Shown here in pieces: positions 16,830 through 26,172 of a DNA stretch of 64,000 nucleotides. A program made the position numbers and the translations under genes. Under the pieces are notes generated by a model. It did not search any database. It had not been told where the DNA came from and saw only the letters and a list, made by a program, of their open reading frames with translations. Source of the stretch: Paenibacillus sp. LS1 (GTDB taxonomy: Bacteria > Bacillota > Bacilli > Paenibacillales > Paenibacillaceae); the NCBI RefSeq assembly GCF_026013365.1, contig NZ_JAPDOE010000010.1, positions 62,001 to 126,000 of the forward strand, given 5' to 3'. Within the stretch, counting starts at the first letter, position 1, and every line of letters begins with the position of its first letter.

Positions 16830-17891
16830 ATGAGTATTCGTGTTGGCATTTTGGATCAGACCCCCATCTATGAAGGGGAAACGGCGGTGGATGCTTTTCG
16901 GCACACGATTGAGCTGGCACAGCGGGCGGAGCAGCTTGGATTCCATCGGTTCTGGGTATCGGAGCACCATGATTCAGGGCATGTTGCAGGTTCCTCCCCA
17001 GAAGTACTCATCTCCCACTTGCTTGCGCATACGAAGCGGATTCGACTGGGCTCTGGCGGGGTGATGCTCCAGCATTACAGCCCGTATAAAGTCGCTGAAA
17101 ATTTCAATATACTCGCAGCGCTCGGCCCAGGAAGAGTTGACTTGGGAATCGGTCGTGCACCAGGCGGATTACCCCGTTCGACACAAGCGTTACAGGAAGG
17201 TATTCAGGAAGCTGCATCTCTGAAAGAGAAAATTGTTCAGGTGAAGCGATACATTCATAATGAACCACATGAAGATCCATCTCATGCACTTGCGGGGCTC
17301 ACTGCTTCGCCTGTGTCCGACATTCCAGCAGAGCTGTACGTGCTTGGAGCCAGTGTAGATAGTGCGGGCATGGCTGCGGAACTCGGACTCCCATATGTCT
17401 TTTCACTGTTCATTAACAGTAATATAGAGGTAGCGCTTGAGGCCATCCGTGTATATCGAGAGCAATTCGATCGTTCCCAGGGACGGGAGCCTTACGCTGC
17501 ACTGGCTTTATCCCTGATTGTGGCCGAGAGTGAGGAAGAAGCGGAAGGACTTGCGGGTGAACATAAGCTGGTGAGAATTCACATGGAGAGTGGCAAAGTG
17601 CTGACGGTCGGTTCTGTTGAACAAGCGGAAGAATTCGGACGTCAATCCAACGAAAAGTACCGACTTGAAATTCTTGAACCAAGCGTGACCCGGGGCACGA
17701 AAGCAACGGTAGGTCAGGCACTGCTGAAGTTCCAGCAGGATTTTGCTGTGGAAGAGTTCATTGTGACTACAGCTACACGGGACTTTGCCAAGCGAATTCG
17801 TTCCTTTGAATTGTTGCGTGAAATTCTGGCAGAGCAGGGACTAAGTGAATTTGCACTGGAATCCAAGGAACAGGAAGCAGCAATCGGATAG
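16830..17891 (+). CDS. LLM-class flavin-dependent oxidoreductase (MsnO8/YceB-like)
   Basis: ATG 16830 follows AAGGAGGAGAAGG; the frame is open from 16785. The 353-residue protein is a single-domain luciferase-like monooxygenase: GILDQTPIYEGETAVDAFRH, FWVSEHHDSGHVAGSSPEVLI, IRLGSGGVMLQHYSPYKVAE and LGIGRAPGG are hallmark segments. It belongs to a different LLM subgroup from the 9805 product, so the cluster encodes two flavin monooxygenases, perhaps acting in sequence or on different substrates. FMNH2 should come from the 15218 reductase. Confidence 0.85.
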   Translation: MSIRVGILDQTPIYEGETAVDAFRHTIELAQRAEQLGFHRFWVSEHHDSGHVAGSSPEVLISHLLAHTKRIRLGSGGVMLQHYSPYKVAENFNILAALGPGRVDLGIGRAPGGLPRSTQALQEGIQEAASLKEKIVQVKRYIHNEPHEDPSHALAGLTASPVSDIPAELYVLGASVDSAGMAAELGLPYVFSLFINSNIEVALEAIRVYREQFDRSQGREPYAALALSLIVAESEEEAEGLAGEHKLVRIHMESGKVLTVGSVEQAEEFGRQSNEKYRLEILEPSVTRGTKATVGQALLKFQQDFAVEEFIVTTATRDFAKRIRSFELLREILAEQGLSEFALESKEQEAAIG

Positions 17892-17930
17892 AAGTAGGGC
17901 AATGAATATATACGAATGGGAGGCCATGTG

Positions 17931-19157
17931 ATGAAAAGTGATCTGGAACAGCCCAAACAACAGGCTGAGCAACAAGTACAGGGCCCCGAGCATGAGCTTC
18001 ATGGTGAACGGGCGGAAGAATTCGCGGAACGTTTAATCACCATTCGGCGACACCTGCATCGTAACCCGGAATTGTCCGGCGAGGAAAGGGAGACGACAGC
18101 TTCTATTCGCAGCTGGCTGGAAGAGGAAGGCGTCCGTATTGCAGACGAATATGTGCTGCGGACAGGGCTCGTCGCTGAAGTAGGCCAAGGGGACGGACCT
18201 GTGGTTGCCCTAAGAGCGGACATTGATGCGCTGCCCATTCAGGAAGAGACGAAATTGGATTTTGCCTCCCAGGTAGATGGCAAGATGCACGCTTGCGGAC
18301 ATGACGCACACACGGCGATTCTGATTGGTGCTGCACGATTGTTGAAGCAGCGTGAGTCCAGTTTGCCGGGAAAAGTACGGTTGATATTCCAGCCATCGGA
18401 GGAAAAAGCAACGGGTGCTCGACAAGTGATCCAGAGCGGCGCATTGTCCGATGTTCGGGCCGTATTCGGGTTGCATAACAAGCCTGATCTCCAGGTAGGT
18501 ACGGTGGGCATTCGGGAAGGTGCGTTGATGGCAGCAGCAGACGGTTTTGTTGTCAAAGTGGAAGGTGTAGGCACCCATGCAGCCGTGCCGGAAGCAGGCA
18601 TTGATCCAATTGTGGTTGCTGCACATATTGTTACAGCACTACAGGCCATTGTGAGCCGCAATGTGGGAGCACAGGAGAGTGCTGTAATCAGCGTCACCAA
18701 GCTACATAGCGGCACAGCCTGGAACGTTATTCCCGATGAAGCGATACTCGATGGCACAGTGCGTACCTTTGATGAGAAAGTACGCGCACGAATTCGAGAG
18801 CGTTTCAATCAGGTGGTAGCCGGTGTGGCGGCGGCCTATGGCACACGTGCTACGGTTCGCTGGATTCAGGGACCACCTGCCGTGGTCAATGATGAAGCTC
18901 TGGCATCTGCGGCGGAGCAAGTTGCAAGTCAGATTGGGCTGAATAGCATCAGACCTCTGCCTTCTCCGGCAGGAGAGGATTTCTCTTTTTATCAAAAAGA
19001 AGTTCCCGGCCTGTTCCTCTTCTTGGGCACCTCTGGCCCGAATGAGTGGCATCACCCTGGCTTTGATGTGGATGAAAGGGCACTGCCGCTGGGAGCACAT
19101 CTTCTGGCTGCACTAGCTGAACAGGCACTGCAAAATGTGCAAGCACATCAGGAGTGA
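17931..19157 (+). CDS. M20-family amidohydrolase (YxeP/YtnL-like)
   Basis: ATG 17931 with GGGAGG seven bases upstream. The 408-residue protein begins with a Gln/Glu-rich stretch of about 25 residues, then RLITIRRHLHRNPELSGEE, the start of the M20D aminoacylase/amidohydrolase family. Metal-binding motifs are ACGHDAHTAI and FQPSEEKATGARQV, with GTHAAVPEAGIDPI for the dimerisation domain and PAGEDFSFY near the C-terminus. Relatives deacylate N-acyl amino acids; in the B. subtilis yxe operon a homologue removes an acetyl group during S-(2-succino)cysteine breakdown. It is the last gene of the sulfur-type cluster and is followed by a terminator. Confidence 0.88.
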   Translation: MKSDLEQPKQQAEQQVQGPEHELHGERAEEFAERLITIRRHLHRNPELSGEERETTASIRSWLEEEGVRIADEYVLRTGLVAEVGQGDGPVVALRADIDALPIQEETKLDFASQVDGKMHACGHDAHTAILIGAARLLKQRESSLPGKVRLIFQPSEEKATGARQVIQSGALSDVRAVFGLHNKPDLQVGTVGIREGALMAAADGFVVKVEGVGTHAAVPEAGIDPIVVAAHIVTALQAIVSRNVGAQESAVISVTKLHSGTAWNVIPDEAILDGTVRTFDEKVRARIRERFNQVVAGVAAAYGTRATVRWIQGPPAVVNDEALASAAEQVASQIGLNSIRPLPSPAGEDFSFYQKEVPGLFLFLGTSGPNEWHHPGFDVDERALPLGAHLLAALAEQALQNVQAHQE

Positions 19158-19192
19158 GGGACACGGTTAATCCCTGTATTATATCCAGATCG

Positions 19193-19223
19193 AAACGGTT
19201 CCGTTCTGCGGCAACCGTTTTTC
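19193..19223 (+). terminator. Rho-independent terminator after the amidohydrolase gene
   Basis: Stem AAACGGTT (19193-19200) pairs with AACCGTTT (19213-19220), followed by TTT. It separates the sulfur-type cluster from the zincophore operon. Confidence 0.6.
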
Positions 19224-19342
19224 GTATTTGTTGAATCTTATGGCTAGGGCTGGCGCAGAAGCGTCAGCTCTGTTTGGGTTTTCTTACAGGATGGACAGCT
19301 AAAGTTATTATGAAATTTTATTTTTTTAAATGGAAATATTTG

Positions 19343-19372
19343 TTGACGGTCCCCAAAAGGATGTGCTATATT
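19343..19372 (+). promoter_or_regulatory. Sigma-A promoter of the zincophore operon
   Basis: TTGACG (19343-19348), 18-base spacer, TATATT (19367-19372). The Zur box begins 14 bases after the -10, which fits repression by zinc-loaded Zur. Confidence 0.65.
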
Positions 19373-19385
19373 TTTCTCGACCTTT

Positions 19386-19406
19386 TAATCGTAAAAATTA
19401 CTATTA
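19386..19406 (+). promoter_or_regulatory. Zur box upstream of cntK
   Basis: A 21-base imperfect palindrome, TAATCGTAA / AATTACTATTA, matching the B. subtilis Zur consensus (TCGTAATNATTACGA core). It differs from the site at 30561-30581 by one base. It lies just downstream of the -10 at 19367. Expected behaviour: repression when zinc is plentiful. Confidence 0.82.
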
Positions 19407-19438
19407 GTCAAAAAAGAAGAACAGGAGTAGCTGCTGCG

Positions 19439-20299
19439 ATGAAACAGGAGATCGATTTTATCAAGTTCAGTCCCACCCAAAACATGACGATTCTGGTTAA
19501 AACGGATCATGCAGCAGAGAAATACAATCATATCGCAACGCGTCTAATGTCGTATGATAACGTTTACGCTGAACAAGTGGGATTTATCGAACCAACGAGG
19601 AGACCGGAAGCTGTGGCCCGCCTGGAAATGGCCGGAGGAGAGTTCTGTGGCAATGCCTGTATGGCACTTGCAGCACACCTCGCTTCTGAAGCAGGACTGG
19701 CACAACAGGAATCGATGGACATCGTGCTGGAGGTTTCCGGAACCGATCAATTGATCATGTGCCATGTGAAGAAACAGCAGAATGAATATGACTGCCAGGT
19801 GACCATGCCGGTTCCGAAGCAGATTGAACAGCGAACCATCCGGTACGAAGGCATCGAGCTGGATATGGTAATCATCCGGTACGCTGAGTTCATCCATATC
19901 GTGATTGAAGTGGATGACTTCGACGATACGATGAAAAAGAGGGCACAGACCCTTGCAAGGTTACTGGGACTAACCCTGGGAGATAAGCTGATCGGTATCT
20001 TGTTATATCAATCGCACTCGGAAGAAATGGCCCCACTCATCTATGTTCCGGAGCTGGATAGTCTGATCTGGGAGAGAGGGTGTGGCTCGGGTACAGCCTC
20101 TGTGGGAGCCTATCTCGCATGGAGCCAGCAGAGAGGGATTACTCAGTACATCAAGCAGCCTGGTGGTGCGATCAAAGTGGTAGCCCAGTGGAATGGCGCA
20201 GAACTTGGGAGCATTACGATTGAGGGATCTGTCGGCATCGTGGCACAGGGCAAAGCCTTCATCAATGCTCCAGCAGAATGGAGCGCTGTAAACGCATGA
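19439..20299 (+). CDS. cntK: Histidine racemase of opine-metallophore synthesis (CntK-like, DapF fold)
   Basis: ATG 19439 is used; the frame extends to 19274, but that part contains the promoter and Zur box. The 286-residue protein has the diaminopimelate-epimerase fold with two catalytic cysteines: Cys70 in GGEFCGNACMA and Cys215 in ERGCGSGTASVGA. The first motif departs from true DapF, and the position before cntL and cntM identifies it as CntK, which converts L- to D-histidine for staphylopine-type metallophores. Presence of cntK argues for a D-His-based product (staphylopine or bacillopaline type) rather than pseudopaline. First gene of a Zur-boxed operon. Confidence 0.88.
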   Translation: MKQEIDFIKFSPTQNMTILVKTDHAAEKYNHIATRLMSYDNVYAEQVGFIEPTRRPEAVARLEMAGGEFCGNACMALAAHLASEAGLAQQESMDIVLEVSGTDQLIMCHVKKQQNEYDCQVTMPVPKQIEQRTIRYEGIELDMVIIRYAEFIHIVIEVDDFDDTMKKRAQTLARLLGLTLGDKLIGILLYQSHSEEMAPLIYVPELDSLIWERGCGSGTASVGAYLAWSQQRGITQYIKQPGGAIKVVAQWNGAELGSITIEGSVGIVAQGKAFINAPAEWSAVNA

Positions 20300-20342
20300 G
20301 GTACATGATACATGATCCAGACAACGTATAGGGGGAAAAGAA

Positions 20343-21137
20343 ATGATCACATTGGTCCATTTTCAGACATGTTTGAGTGAATTTGCAGAGAAATTCGATA
20401 AGCTCGCGAGCAAGTATGATCATACGATTCAGCATAGCTCGGAGCTGGAGGCTGTGATCAATGAATACTCCCGCTTTGTGACCGATCAGGAGAATAAGGC
20501 AGCCTGGGAACAGTTGCAGCATTCCGAGCTGGAAGAGCTTGATTCGCTTGTATGGCAGTTAAGAAATAAATCAGCCCAGTGTGTGGCGATCATGGAGAAA
20601 TATCGTGCATTGAAGTTAGAGAACGGGGATGTACAGATTGCTGATTATTTCAAAAACATAGAAGAGTGCATCGATAAAGAATTCGGCAGCTTCCATGTCA
20701 CCTCCGATTCGAAAGTGTTGTTGGTAGGCTCCGGTTCCTTCCCCATGACACCATTACTCATCGCCAAACGAACAGGTGCAGAGGTCGTAGGGATCGATAT
20801 TGATGAAGAATCTATTAGACTCGGGCAGAAGGTAGTGGAGACGCTGGGCGCGGGCTTGAAGATTCGTTTGCAGTCAACATTGCTGGAGAATCTGGAGTAT
20901 GCCAAGGAAGCAACACATATCATTTTCAGCTCTACCGTGGCCCCTAAATATGAGTTGCTCGATCAACTGCATGCCCTGACGAATGCGCAGGTGGTTGTAG
21001 CTATGAGATACGGTGACCAGTTGAAGTCCTTGTTCAATTATCCGATGGAAGTGACGGATAGCAGCAAGTGGAAGCTGGTGGACCAGATCCTGCGTCCGGA
21101 TGATGTGTTCGATATTGCGTTGTACCAGAAAGCATAG
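20343..21137 (+). CDS. cntL: Nicotianamine synthase-like aminobutyrate transferase (CntL)
   Basis: ATG 20343 with GGGGG upstream. The 264-residue protein has a helical N-terminal half and a Rossmann S-adenosylmethionine-binding half. The glycine-rich VLLVGSGSFPMTPLLIAKRTG lies at about residues 125-145, followed by VVGIDIDEESIRLGQ, the nicotianamine-synthase-like signature. CntL transfers the aminobutyrate moiety of S-adenosylmethionine to histidine. Order cntK-cntL-cntM is as in Staphylococcus aureus and Paenibacillus mucilaginosus. Confidence 0.9.
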   Translation: MITLVHFQTCLSEFAEKFDKLASKYDHTIQHSSELEAVINEYSRFVTDQENKAAWEQLQHSELEELDSLVWQLRNKSAQCVAIMEKYRALKLENGDVQIADYFKNIEECIDKEFGSFHVTSDSKVLLVGSGSFPMTPLLIAKRTGAEVVGIDIDEESIRLGQKVVETLGAGLKIRLQSTLLENLEYAKEATHIIFSSTVAPKYELLDQLHALTNAQVVVAMRYGDQLKSLFNYPMEVTDSSKWKLVDQILRPDDVFDIALYQKA

Positions 21138-21191
21138 CCATGCAAGTCAATCCAAATGGAGTCCAGGTGAACTTTAAATAAGGAGGCTTAC

Positions 21192-22493
21192 ATGAGCAAT
21201 CTTCAGCGAATTCTGTTACTCGGAACCGGACCTGCATCCATTCAGCTTGCGGTAACGCTAAAAGATCATCTCAACTGCTGTATAGGCATTGCGGGGAGAC
21301 AATCGGTTCGTTCAGCGTCGATATTTGCAGCCCTCGAACAGAGCAATGGGCTTATTCAGGTCAGCATTCAAAATGAGAAACATCAATCGCTCGCAGGTGA
21401 GTGTTACGTTGATCATGTGTTCAAGGGATATGACACCATTGATGGTGAATGGGATACACTCATTTTGGCGGTTACCACCGATGCGTATATCGATGTACTG
21501 GAACAAATGAATGATGAATTCATCAAACAACTGAAATGTATCATTCTGGTTTCGCCAACGTTCGGGTCGAATCGACTCGTGACCCATTATATGAGAGAGC
21601 GGAATGCAGCGCCGGAAGTGATCAGTTTCTCTACCTACCTTGGAGATACCCGTTGGATGCACGAACATCCGTCCAATCATGTGATCACAACAGGGGTTAA
21701 GAAAAAGGTCTATATCGGTTCCACTCGTTACCCGTCTGAACAGGCTAGTAAGCTATGCCAAGTGTATGAGCGTTTGGGTGTTGCGCTGGAAGTGATGCGA
21801 TCTCCATTGGAGGCGGAAACGAGAAATATTTCGTTGTACGTGCATCCGCCCTTGTTCATGAATGACTTCTCATTAGAAGCCATCTTTGGAGCATCAGATA
21901 CTCAGAGATATGTATATAAGATGTATCCCGAAGGTCCGATTACTCAAGTTTTGATACGGGAAATGCGGGCACAGTGGCAGGAGATTATGAATGTTACGGA
22001 CCGACTTGATATTCAGGGAGTCAACCTGCTTCAATTCATGACGGATGACAACTATCCGGTTCGATTAGAGAGTATATCACGTCAGGATATCGAGAATTTC
22101 AATCAGCTGCAGGTCATTCATCAAGAGTATTTATTATACATACGGTACACCTCATTATTGATTGATCCATTCTCGGAACCCGATTCGGCAGGGAAATATT
22201 TTGACTTTTCAGCAGTCCCATTCCGCAAAACGTTCATGAACCGCGAAGGGGAGCTAGATATTCCCCGTATGCCCAAGGAAGATTACTACCGCATTAAAAT
22301 CATCCAGGGCATTGCCAGACATCTCGATGTGAGCTGTCCAACCATTGATCAATTCATCGCCAGATATGAAGCGAAGCTTCAGGAAGTGGCTGACGCACAC
22401 CCGAATCAACGCTTGTCCGATGCCTTTGTGATCCAATCCTTTGACGAGGATATCCGCATGATCTGCACCGGACTTTCAAGTAATAGGATCTGA
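21192..22493 (+). CDS. cntM: Opine dehydrogenase of metallophore synthesis (CntM)
   Basis: ATG 21192 after ATAAGGAGG. The 433-residue protein is the length I recall for S. aureus CntM. The nucleotide-binding loop ILLLGTGPASIQLAVTLK is at residues 7-24, with FSTYLGDTRWMHEHPSNHV near 147-165 and VKKKVYIGSTRYPSEQASKL after it. The enzyme reductively condenses the CntL product with a 2-oxo acid (pyruvate for staphylopine, 2-oxoglutarate for pseudopaline and bacillopaline) using NAD(P)H. Asp152 in LGDTR lies near the position reported to set 2-oxo-acid choice; a proper alignment would be needed to use it. The gene is followed by the repeat element at 22508-22683. Confidence 0.92.
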   Translation: MSNLQRILLLGTGPASIQLAVTLKDHLNCCIGIAGRQSVRSASIFAALEQSNGLIQVSIQNEKHQSLAGECYVDHVFKGYDTIDGEWDTLILAVTTDAYIDVLEQMNDEFIKQLKCIILVSPTFGSNRLVTHYMRERNAAPEVISFSTYLGDTRWMHEHPSNHVITTGVKKKVYIGSTRYPSEQASKLCQVYERLGVALEVMRSPLEAETRNISLYVHPPLFMNDFSLEAIFGASDTQRYVYKMYPEGPITQVLIREMRAQWQEIMNVTDRLDIQGVNLLQFMTDDNYPVRLESISRQDIENFNQLQVIHQEYLLYIRYTSLLIDPFSEPDSAGKYFDFSAVPFRKTFMNREGELDIPRMPKEDYYRIKIIQGIARHLDVSCPTIDQFIARYEAKLQEVADAHPNQRLSDAFVIQSFDEDIRMICTGLSSNRI

Positions 22494-22507
22494 TTACATT
22501 TAATAAT

Positions 22508-22683
22508 GCAAATTAAATTTTGTTTTACACAATAACGGAGGGGGCAGAAAGAACCTGAAGAAGCGAAGCGCTCCCCTTTATCCCCGGATTTTCTCTTGGA
22601 AAAGAGAAAATCCGGGGATAACAGGGATCAGAAGGTTGTTCTGACCACGTAGTGGTCTTGTGTAAAGTTTGAATTTAATTTGC
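22508..22683. repeat. MITE-like palindromic repeat, copy 1
   Basis: The segment between cntM and cntA is a nested inverted repeat. The ends are GCAAATTAAATT (22508-22519) with AATTTAATTTGC (22672-22683), then TTTACACAA and TTGTGTAAA. Inside is CAGAAAGAACCTGAAGAAGC (from 22545), then a perfect 20-base-pair hairpin (22578-22597 with 22602-22621, loop GGAA) containing ATCCCCGGATTTTC. The same internal blocks recur in inverted orientation at 30179-30380. The hairpin probably attenuates transcription between synthesis and transport genes. Confidence 0.75.
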
Positions 22684-22701
22684 TCATCAGGAGGAAATGT
22701 T

Positions 22702-24330
22702 GTGAAAAAGGGTCTTACTTTTACATCTATATTATTGCTGGTATCTGCCATTACGGTGCTGGCAGGATGCGCTCAGAGCACAAAAGAGAAAGAGAGTGCC
22801 CAAACTGAGCCTGCCAATAGCCAGGTACAGACTGAACTTATCTATGCTTCTGCCAAAGATATTAATGATATGAACCCCCATCTGTATACAGGCTCCATGC
22901 CTGCGCAAGGGATGATATATGAGTCTCTGGTGGAAAACACGCCTGACGGCATCAAGCCATTGCTTGCGGAATCATGGGATATCTCGGAGGATGGCAAGAC
23001 CTATACCTTTCATCTGCGACAAGATGTGAAATTCCATGATGGGGAGCCGTTCAACGCAGAGGCGGTCAAACAAAATATCGATGCCGTTCAAGCCAATGCT
23101 GAAAAACATGCCTGGATCAAGCTGTCTACCAAAATCACGAGTGTAAAAGTTATCGATGAGCATACGGTGGAGCTGACACTGTCAGAAGCTTATTATCCGG
23201 CACTGGTGGAATTGTCTATGACAAGACCTTACGTCTTCATATCACCCAAGGATTTCAAGGATGGCGGAACCAAAGACGGGGTGAGTGGCTACCACGGGAC
23301 AGGACCTTACAAGCTTACTGCTCATAAAGTTGAAGAGAATGCCACGTTTGAAGCCAATGAAGACTATTGGGGCGGTTCACCTGCAATCAAGAAAATCACA
23401 TCCAAGGTTCTTCCTGCAGGCGAAACGACATTCCTAGCATTACAAAAGGGAGAAATCAACTTTGTGTTCACAGATGACCGGGGGGCAGACAGCATTGATG
23501 TCGAGGCCATGGAGCAATTGGCTGAATCTGGTGATTATCAAGTGGTTCGAAGTGAAGCGATGAATACGAATATGATCGTAGCCAATAGCAGTCGCCAGAA
23601 TAGTCCAGTTCAGGAAACGGCAGTTCGGGAAGCACTTTGGTATGCTATCGACCGGGAAACGATCAGTAAAGATATTTTCAACGGAACGCAGACTGTAGCG
23701 GACACGCTATTTTCAGCCAATGTCAATTACGCCAAGGTGGACCTGAAGAAACGGGAGTATGATCCGGAAATGGCTAAAAAACTTCTGGACCAAGCAGGCT
23801 GGACATTGGCAGACGGTAAAGTGGTGAGAACGAAGAACGGTCAGCCTTTAGCCATGAAACTATACTATGACAGCAACTCGTCTTCACAGAAAATACAGGC
23901 CGAATTGATCCAGTATTCGATGAAAGAACTGGGTGTTCAGCTTGAAATCGTGGGCGAAGAATCCACTTCCATTGCGAATCGGAGAGCCACCGGGGAATAT
24001 GATCTGCTCTTTAATCAAACCTGGGGACTGGCCTATGATCCACAGAGTACCATTGCTGCATTTACATCAGATTCGGCATACAAGCATACGACAAGCGGAA
24101 TTGCCGAAGCAGATGAATTGTACAAGAAAATCGATGCGGTTATGGTCTCCACGGATGAGGCTTCACGCCAATCCCTGTATGCCGACATTATGAAGATCGT
24201 TCATGATGAAGCGTTGTTCATTCCGATTACCAACGGACGTGTCACCGTAGTCGCTCCCGAGAATCTCGATGGAATCTCATTCAAGCAGACTCAATATGAA
24301 CTACCATTTGAACAAATGAATTTTAAATAG
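22702..24330 (+). CDS. cntA: Metallophore ABC transporter substrate-binding lipoprotein (CntA-like)
   Basis: GTG 22702 with GGAGG seven bases upstream. The 542-residue lipoprotein has a signal ending VLAGC (Cys23) and an SBP family 5 domain (LIYASAKDINDMNPHLYTG, EDGKTYTFHLRQDVKFHDGEPFNAEAVKQNID). Its place after cntKLM and before permease and ATPase genes marks it as CntA, which binds the metal-loaded opine outside the cell. Compared with the SBP at 11320 it shares the fold and the central signature but belongs to a complete importer set. Confidence 0.88.
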   Translation: MKKGLTFTSILLLVSAITVLAGCAQSTKEKESAQTEPANSQVQTELIYASAKDINDMNPHLYTGSMPAQGMIYESLVENTPDGIKPLLAESWDISEDGKTYTFHLRQDVKFHDGEPFNAEAVKQNIDAVQANAEKHAWIKLSTKITSVKVIDEHTVELTLSEAYYPALVELSMTRPYVFISPKDFKDGGTKDGVSGYHGTGPYKLTAHKVEENATFEANEDYWGGSPAIKKITSKVLPAGETTFLALQKGEINFVFTDDRGADSIDVEAMEQLAESGDYQVVRSEAMNTNMIVANSSRQNSPVQETAVREALWYAIDRETISKDIFNGTQTVADTLFSANVNYAKVDLKKREYDPEMAKKLLDQAGWTLADGKVVRTKNGQPLAMKLYYDSNSSSQKIQAELIQYSMKELGVQLEIVGEESTSIANRRATGEYDLLFNQTWGLAYDPQSTIAAFTSDSAYKHTTSGIAEADELYKKIDAVMVSTDEASRQSLYADIMKIVHDEALFIPITNGRVTVVAPENLDGISFKQTQYELPFEQMNFK

Positions 24331-24343
24331 AGCGGAGATGGAT

Positions 24344-25276
24344 ATGGGAAGTTATATCGTCAAAAGGATTCTGTTAGCCATCCCTTTACTGATTATCATT
24401 TCATTTATAACGTTCGTCCTGATTAATCTATCTCCCTTGGACCCGGCGGTTGTTGTGTTACAGGCACAGGAAGTTCCGCAGATTACGGATGAACTGATCG
24501 CGCAAACGAATGAAGCGCTGGGATTCGATCAGCCGTTCATGATCCAGTATGCGAACTGGATTATGGCTGTTTTGCAGTTGGACTTTGGCAACTCATATGT
24601 ATCGGGTGAACCCGTGTGGTCTCTGATGGGGCCGGCTTTTATGAACACATTGAAGTTAACGCTTGTCTCATCGGTATTCATTATTGCGCTGTCCATTCTG
24701 CTCGGTGTGATCTGTGCCATGAGAGAAGGCAAGCTACTGGATCGATCAGTCAGAGGTATTTCCTTTTTCCTCACGGCCATGCCATCCTACTGGCTTGCAG
24801 CTATTATGATCTGGTATTTTTCCGTCAAGCTGGACCTGTTACCTACCAGTGGTATGGACTCGTATCGAAGCTACATTCTACCGGTGATTGTGATCACGGT
24901 GAGTTATACAGGCATTTATTTCCGAACGGTTCGAAGTTCCATGCTGAGCAATATGAATGAGGACTATGTGTTATATGCACGGGCAAGTGGTCTGAGCGAG
25001 AAGAAAGTTACCCTGCATATTCTAAGAAATTCATTACAGGTGGCCGTGTCCATCTTTTGCATGGCGATCCCGATCGTGTTGGGCAGTACGGTGGTCATCG
25101 AAAATGTATTTGCCTGGCCGGGGCTCGGTAGGCTCAGTGTGAAATCCATTTTAAGCAGGGATTTTCCGATTATTCAGGCGTATGTTCTGATGTTGGCTGT
25201 CACCTTTGTGTTGTTTAACACGTTATCCGACATCATTAATGCGGCGATGAATCCCCGGTTGAGAAAGGAGTTCTGA
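24344..25276 (+). CDS. cntB: Metallophore ABC transporter permease (CntB-like)
   Basis: The second ATG (24344) is preferred because GCGGAG abuts the first (24338). The 310-residue DppB-type permease starts MGSYIVKRILLAIPLLIIIS, has LINLSPLDPAVVVLQAQ, LGFDQPFMIQYANWIMAVLQLDFGNSYVSGEPV and the EAA-type loop ARASGLSEKKVTLHILRNSLQVAVS. About six membrane segments. It forms the membrane channel with the cntC product, whose start overlaps this stop by one base. Confidence 0.88.
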   Translation: MGSYIVKRILLAIPLLIIISFITFVLINLSPLDPAVVVLQAQEVPQITDELIAQTNEALGFDQPFMIQYANWIMAVLQLDFGNSYVSGEPVWSLMGPAFMNTLKLTLVSSVFIIALSILLGVICAMREGKLLDRSVRGISFFLTAMPSYWLAAIMIWYFSVKLDLLPTSGMDSYRSYILPVIVITVSYTGIYFRTVRSSMLSNMNEDYVLYARASGLSEKKVTLHILRNSLQVAVSIFCMAIPIVLGSTVVIENVFAWPGLGRLSVKSILSRDFPIIQAYVLMLAVTFVLFNTLSDIINAAMNPRLRKEF

Positions 25277-26172
25277 TGCGAATATTAAAAAATCTGCGCA
25301 AAGACAAGCTTGCGTTGACCTCTTTGGTGGTGATTATCACTACGCTTATGGCGGGCATTTTGGCTCCGCTTATTGCGCCGCATGATCCTGGACAAGTGAA
25401 CATGAAGCTTCGTTATGCCTCCTCATCCTGGGATTATCTATTAGGCAATGATCATCTGGGCAGATGTGTATTATCCCGGCTTATCTATGGCATCCGTCCA
25501 AGTGTGTTATGGGTTCTGGTTGCACTCAGTCTATCTGTTCTGATCGGGGCTATTGTTGGATTCATCGCGGGTTATTTCAAGGGGAAAGTGGATGTATGGA
25601 TCATGAGAGTCTGTGACATTATGCTGTCTTTTCCCGGATACGTGATGACACTGGCGGTGGTTGGCATTTTGGGTGCAGGACTGGAGAATATTTTGATTGC
25701 CTTTGTGTGGATGAAATGGGCCTGGTTTGCCCGCGTTATTCGAACATCTGTGATGCAATTCTCTGATATGGATTATGTAAAATTCGCTAAAGCCTCCGGC
25801 ACGCCTAATCTGAGAATTATAACCAAACATATTGTTCCGGTTACCTTTGCCGATATTGCCGTCATTGCCAGTGGCTCCATGTGTTCAATGATGTTGCAGA
25901 TCTCCGGCCTTTCCTTTCTGGGGCTTGGCATTCAGGCTCCGCATGCGGAGTGGGGCATGATGCTCAATGAGGCGAGGGAAGTCATGTTCTCCAGACCAGA
26001 ATTAATGTTGGCACCGGGCTTGGCCATTGTAGTTGTGGTATCGGCTTTTAATTTTCTATCGGATGCCCTTCAGGTGGCTCTGGACCCCAAATTGATGACC
26101 CCTCAAGGTAAGTCTGACAAGTCTTACGAAAGTGAGGTGAGAAAGCCCGCTTATGAATATAGTCGAGGTTGA
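25276..26172 (+). CDS. cntC: Metallophore ABC transporter permease (CntC-like)
   Basis: ATG 25276 shares one base with the cntB stop. The 298-residue DppC-type permease has LIAPHDPGQVNMKLRYASSS, YLLGNDHLGRCVLSRLIYGIRPSVLW, and the EAA loop ASGTPNLRIITKHIVPVTFAD, plus LSFLGLGIQAPHAEWGMMLNEAR near the C-terminus. The last residues overlap the start of cntD in another frame (26153-26172), a sign of tight translational coupling. Confidence 0.88.
   Translation: MRILKNLRKDKLALTSLVVIITTLMAGILAPLIAPHDPGQVNMKLRYASSSWDYLLGNDHLGRCVLSRLIYGIRPSVLWVLVALSLSVLIGAIVGFIAGYFKGKVDVWIMRVCDIMLSFPGYVMTLAVVGILGAGLENILIAFVWMKWAWFARVIRTSVMQFSDMDYVKFAKASGTPNLRIITKHIVPVTFADIAVIASGSMCSMMLQISGLSFLGLGIQAPHAEWGMMLNEAREVMFSRPELMLAPGLAIVVVVSAFNFLSDALQVALDPKLMTPQGKSDKSYESEVRKPAYEYSRG

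Noticed and set aside
19439..20299. Diaminopimelate epimerase (dapF) for lysine/peptidoglycan synthesis
   Set aside because: The fold is the same but the cysteine motifs and the position in front of cntL, cntM and a Zur box point to the CntK racemase.
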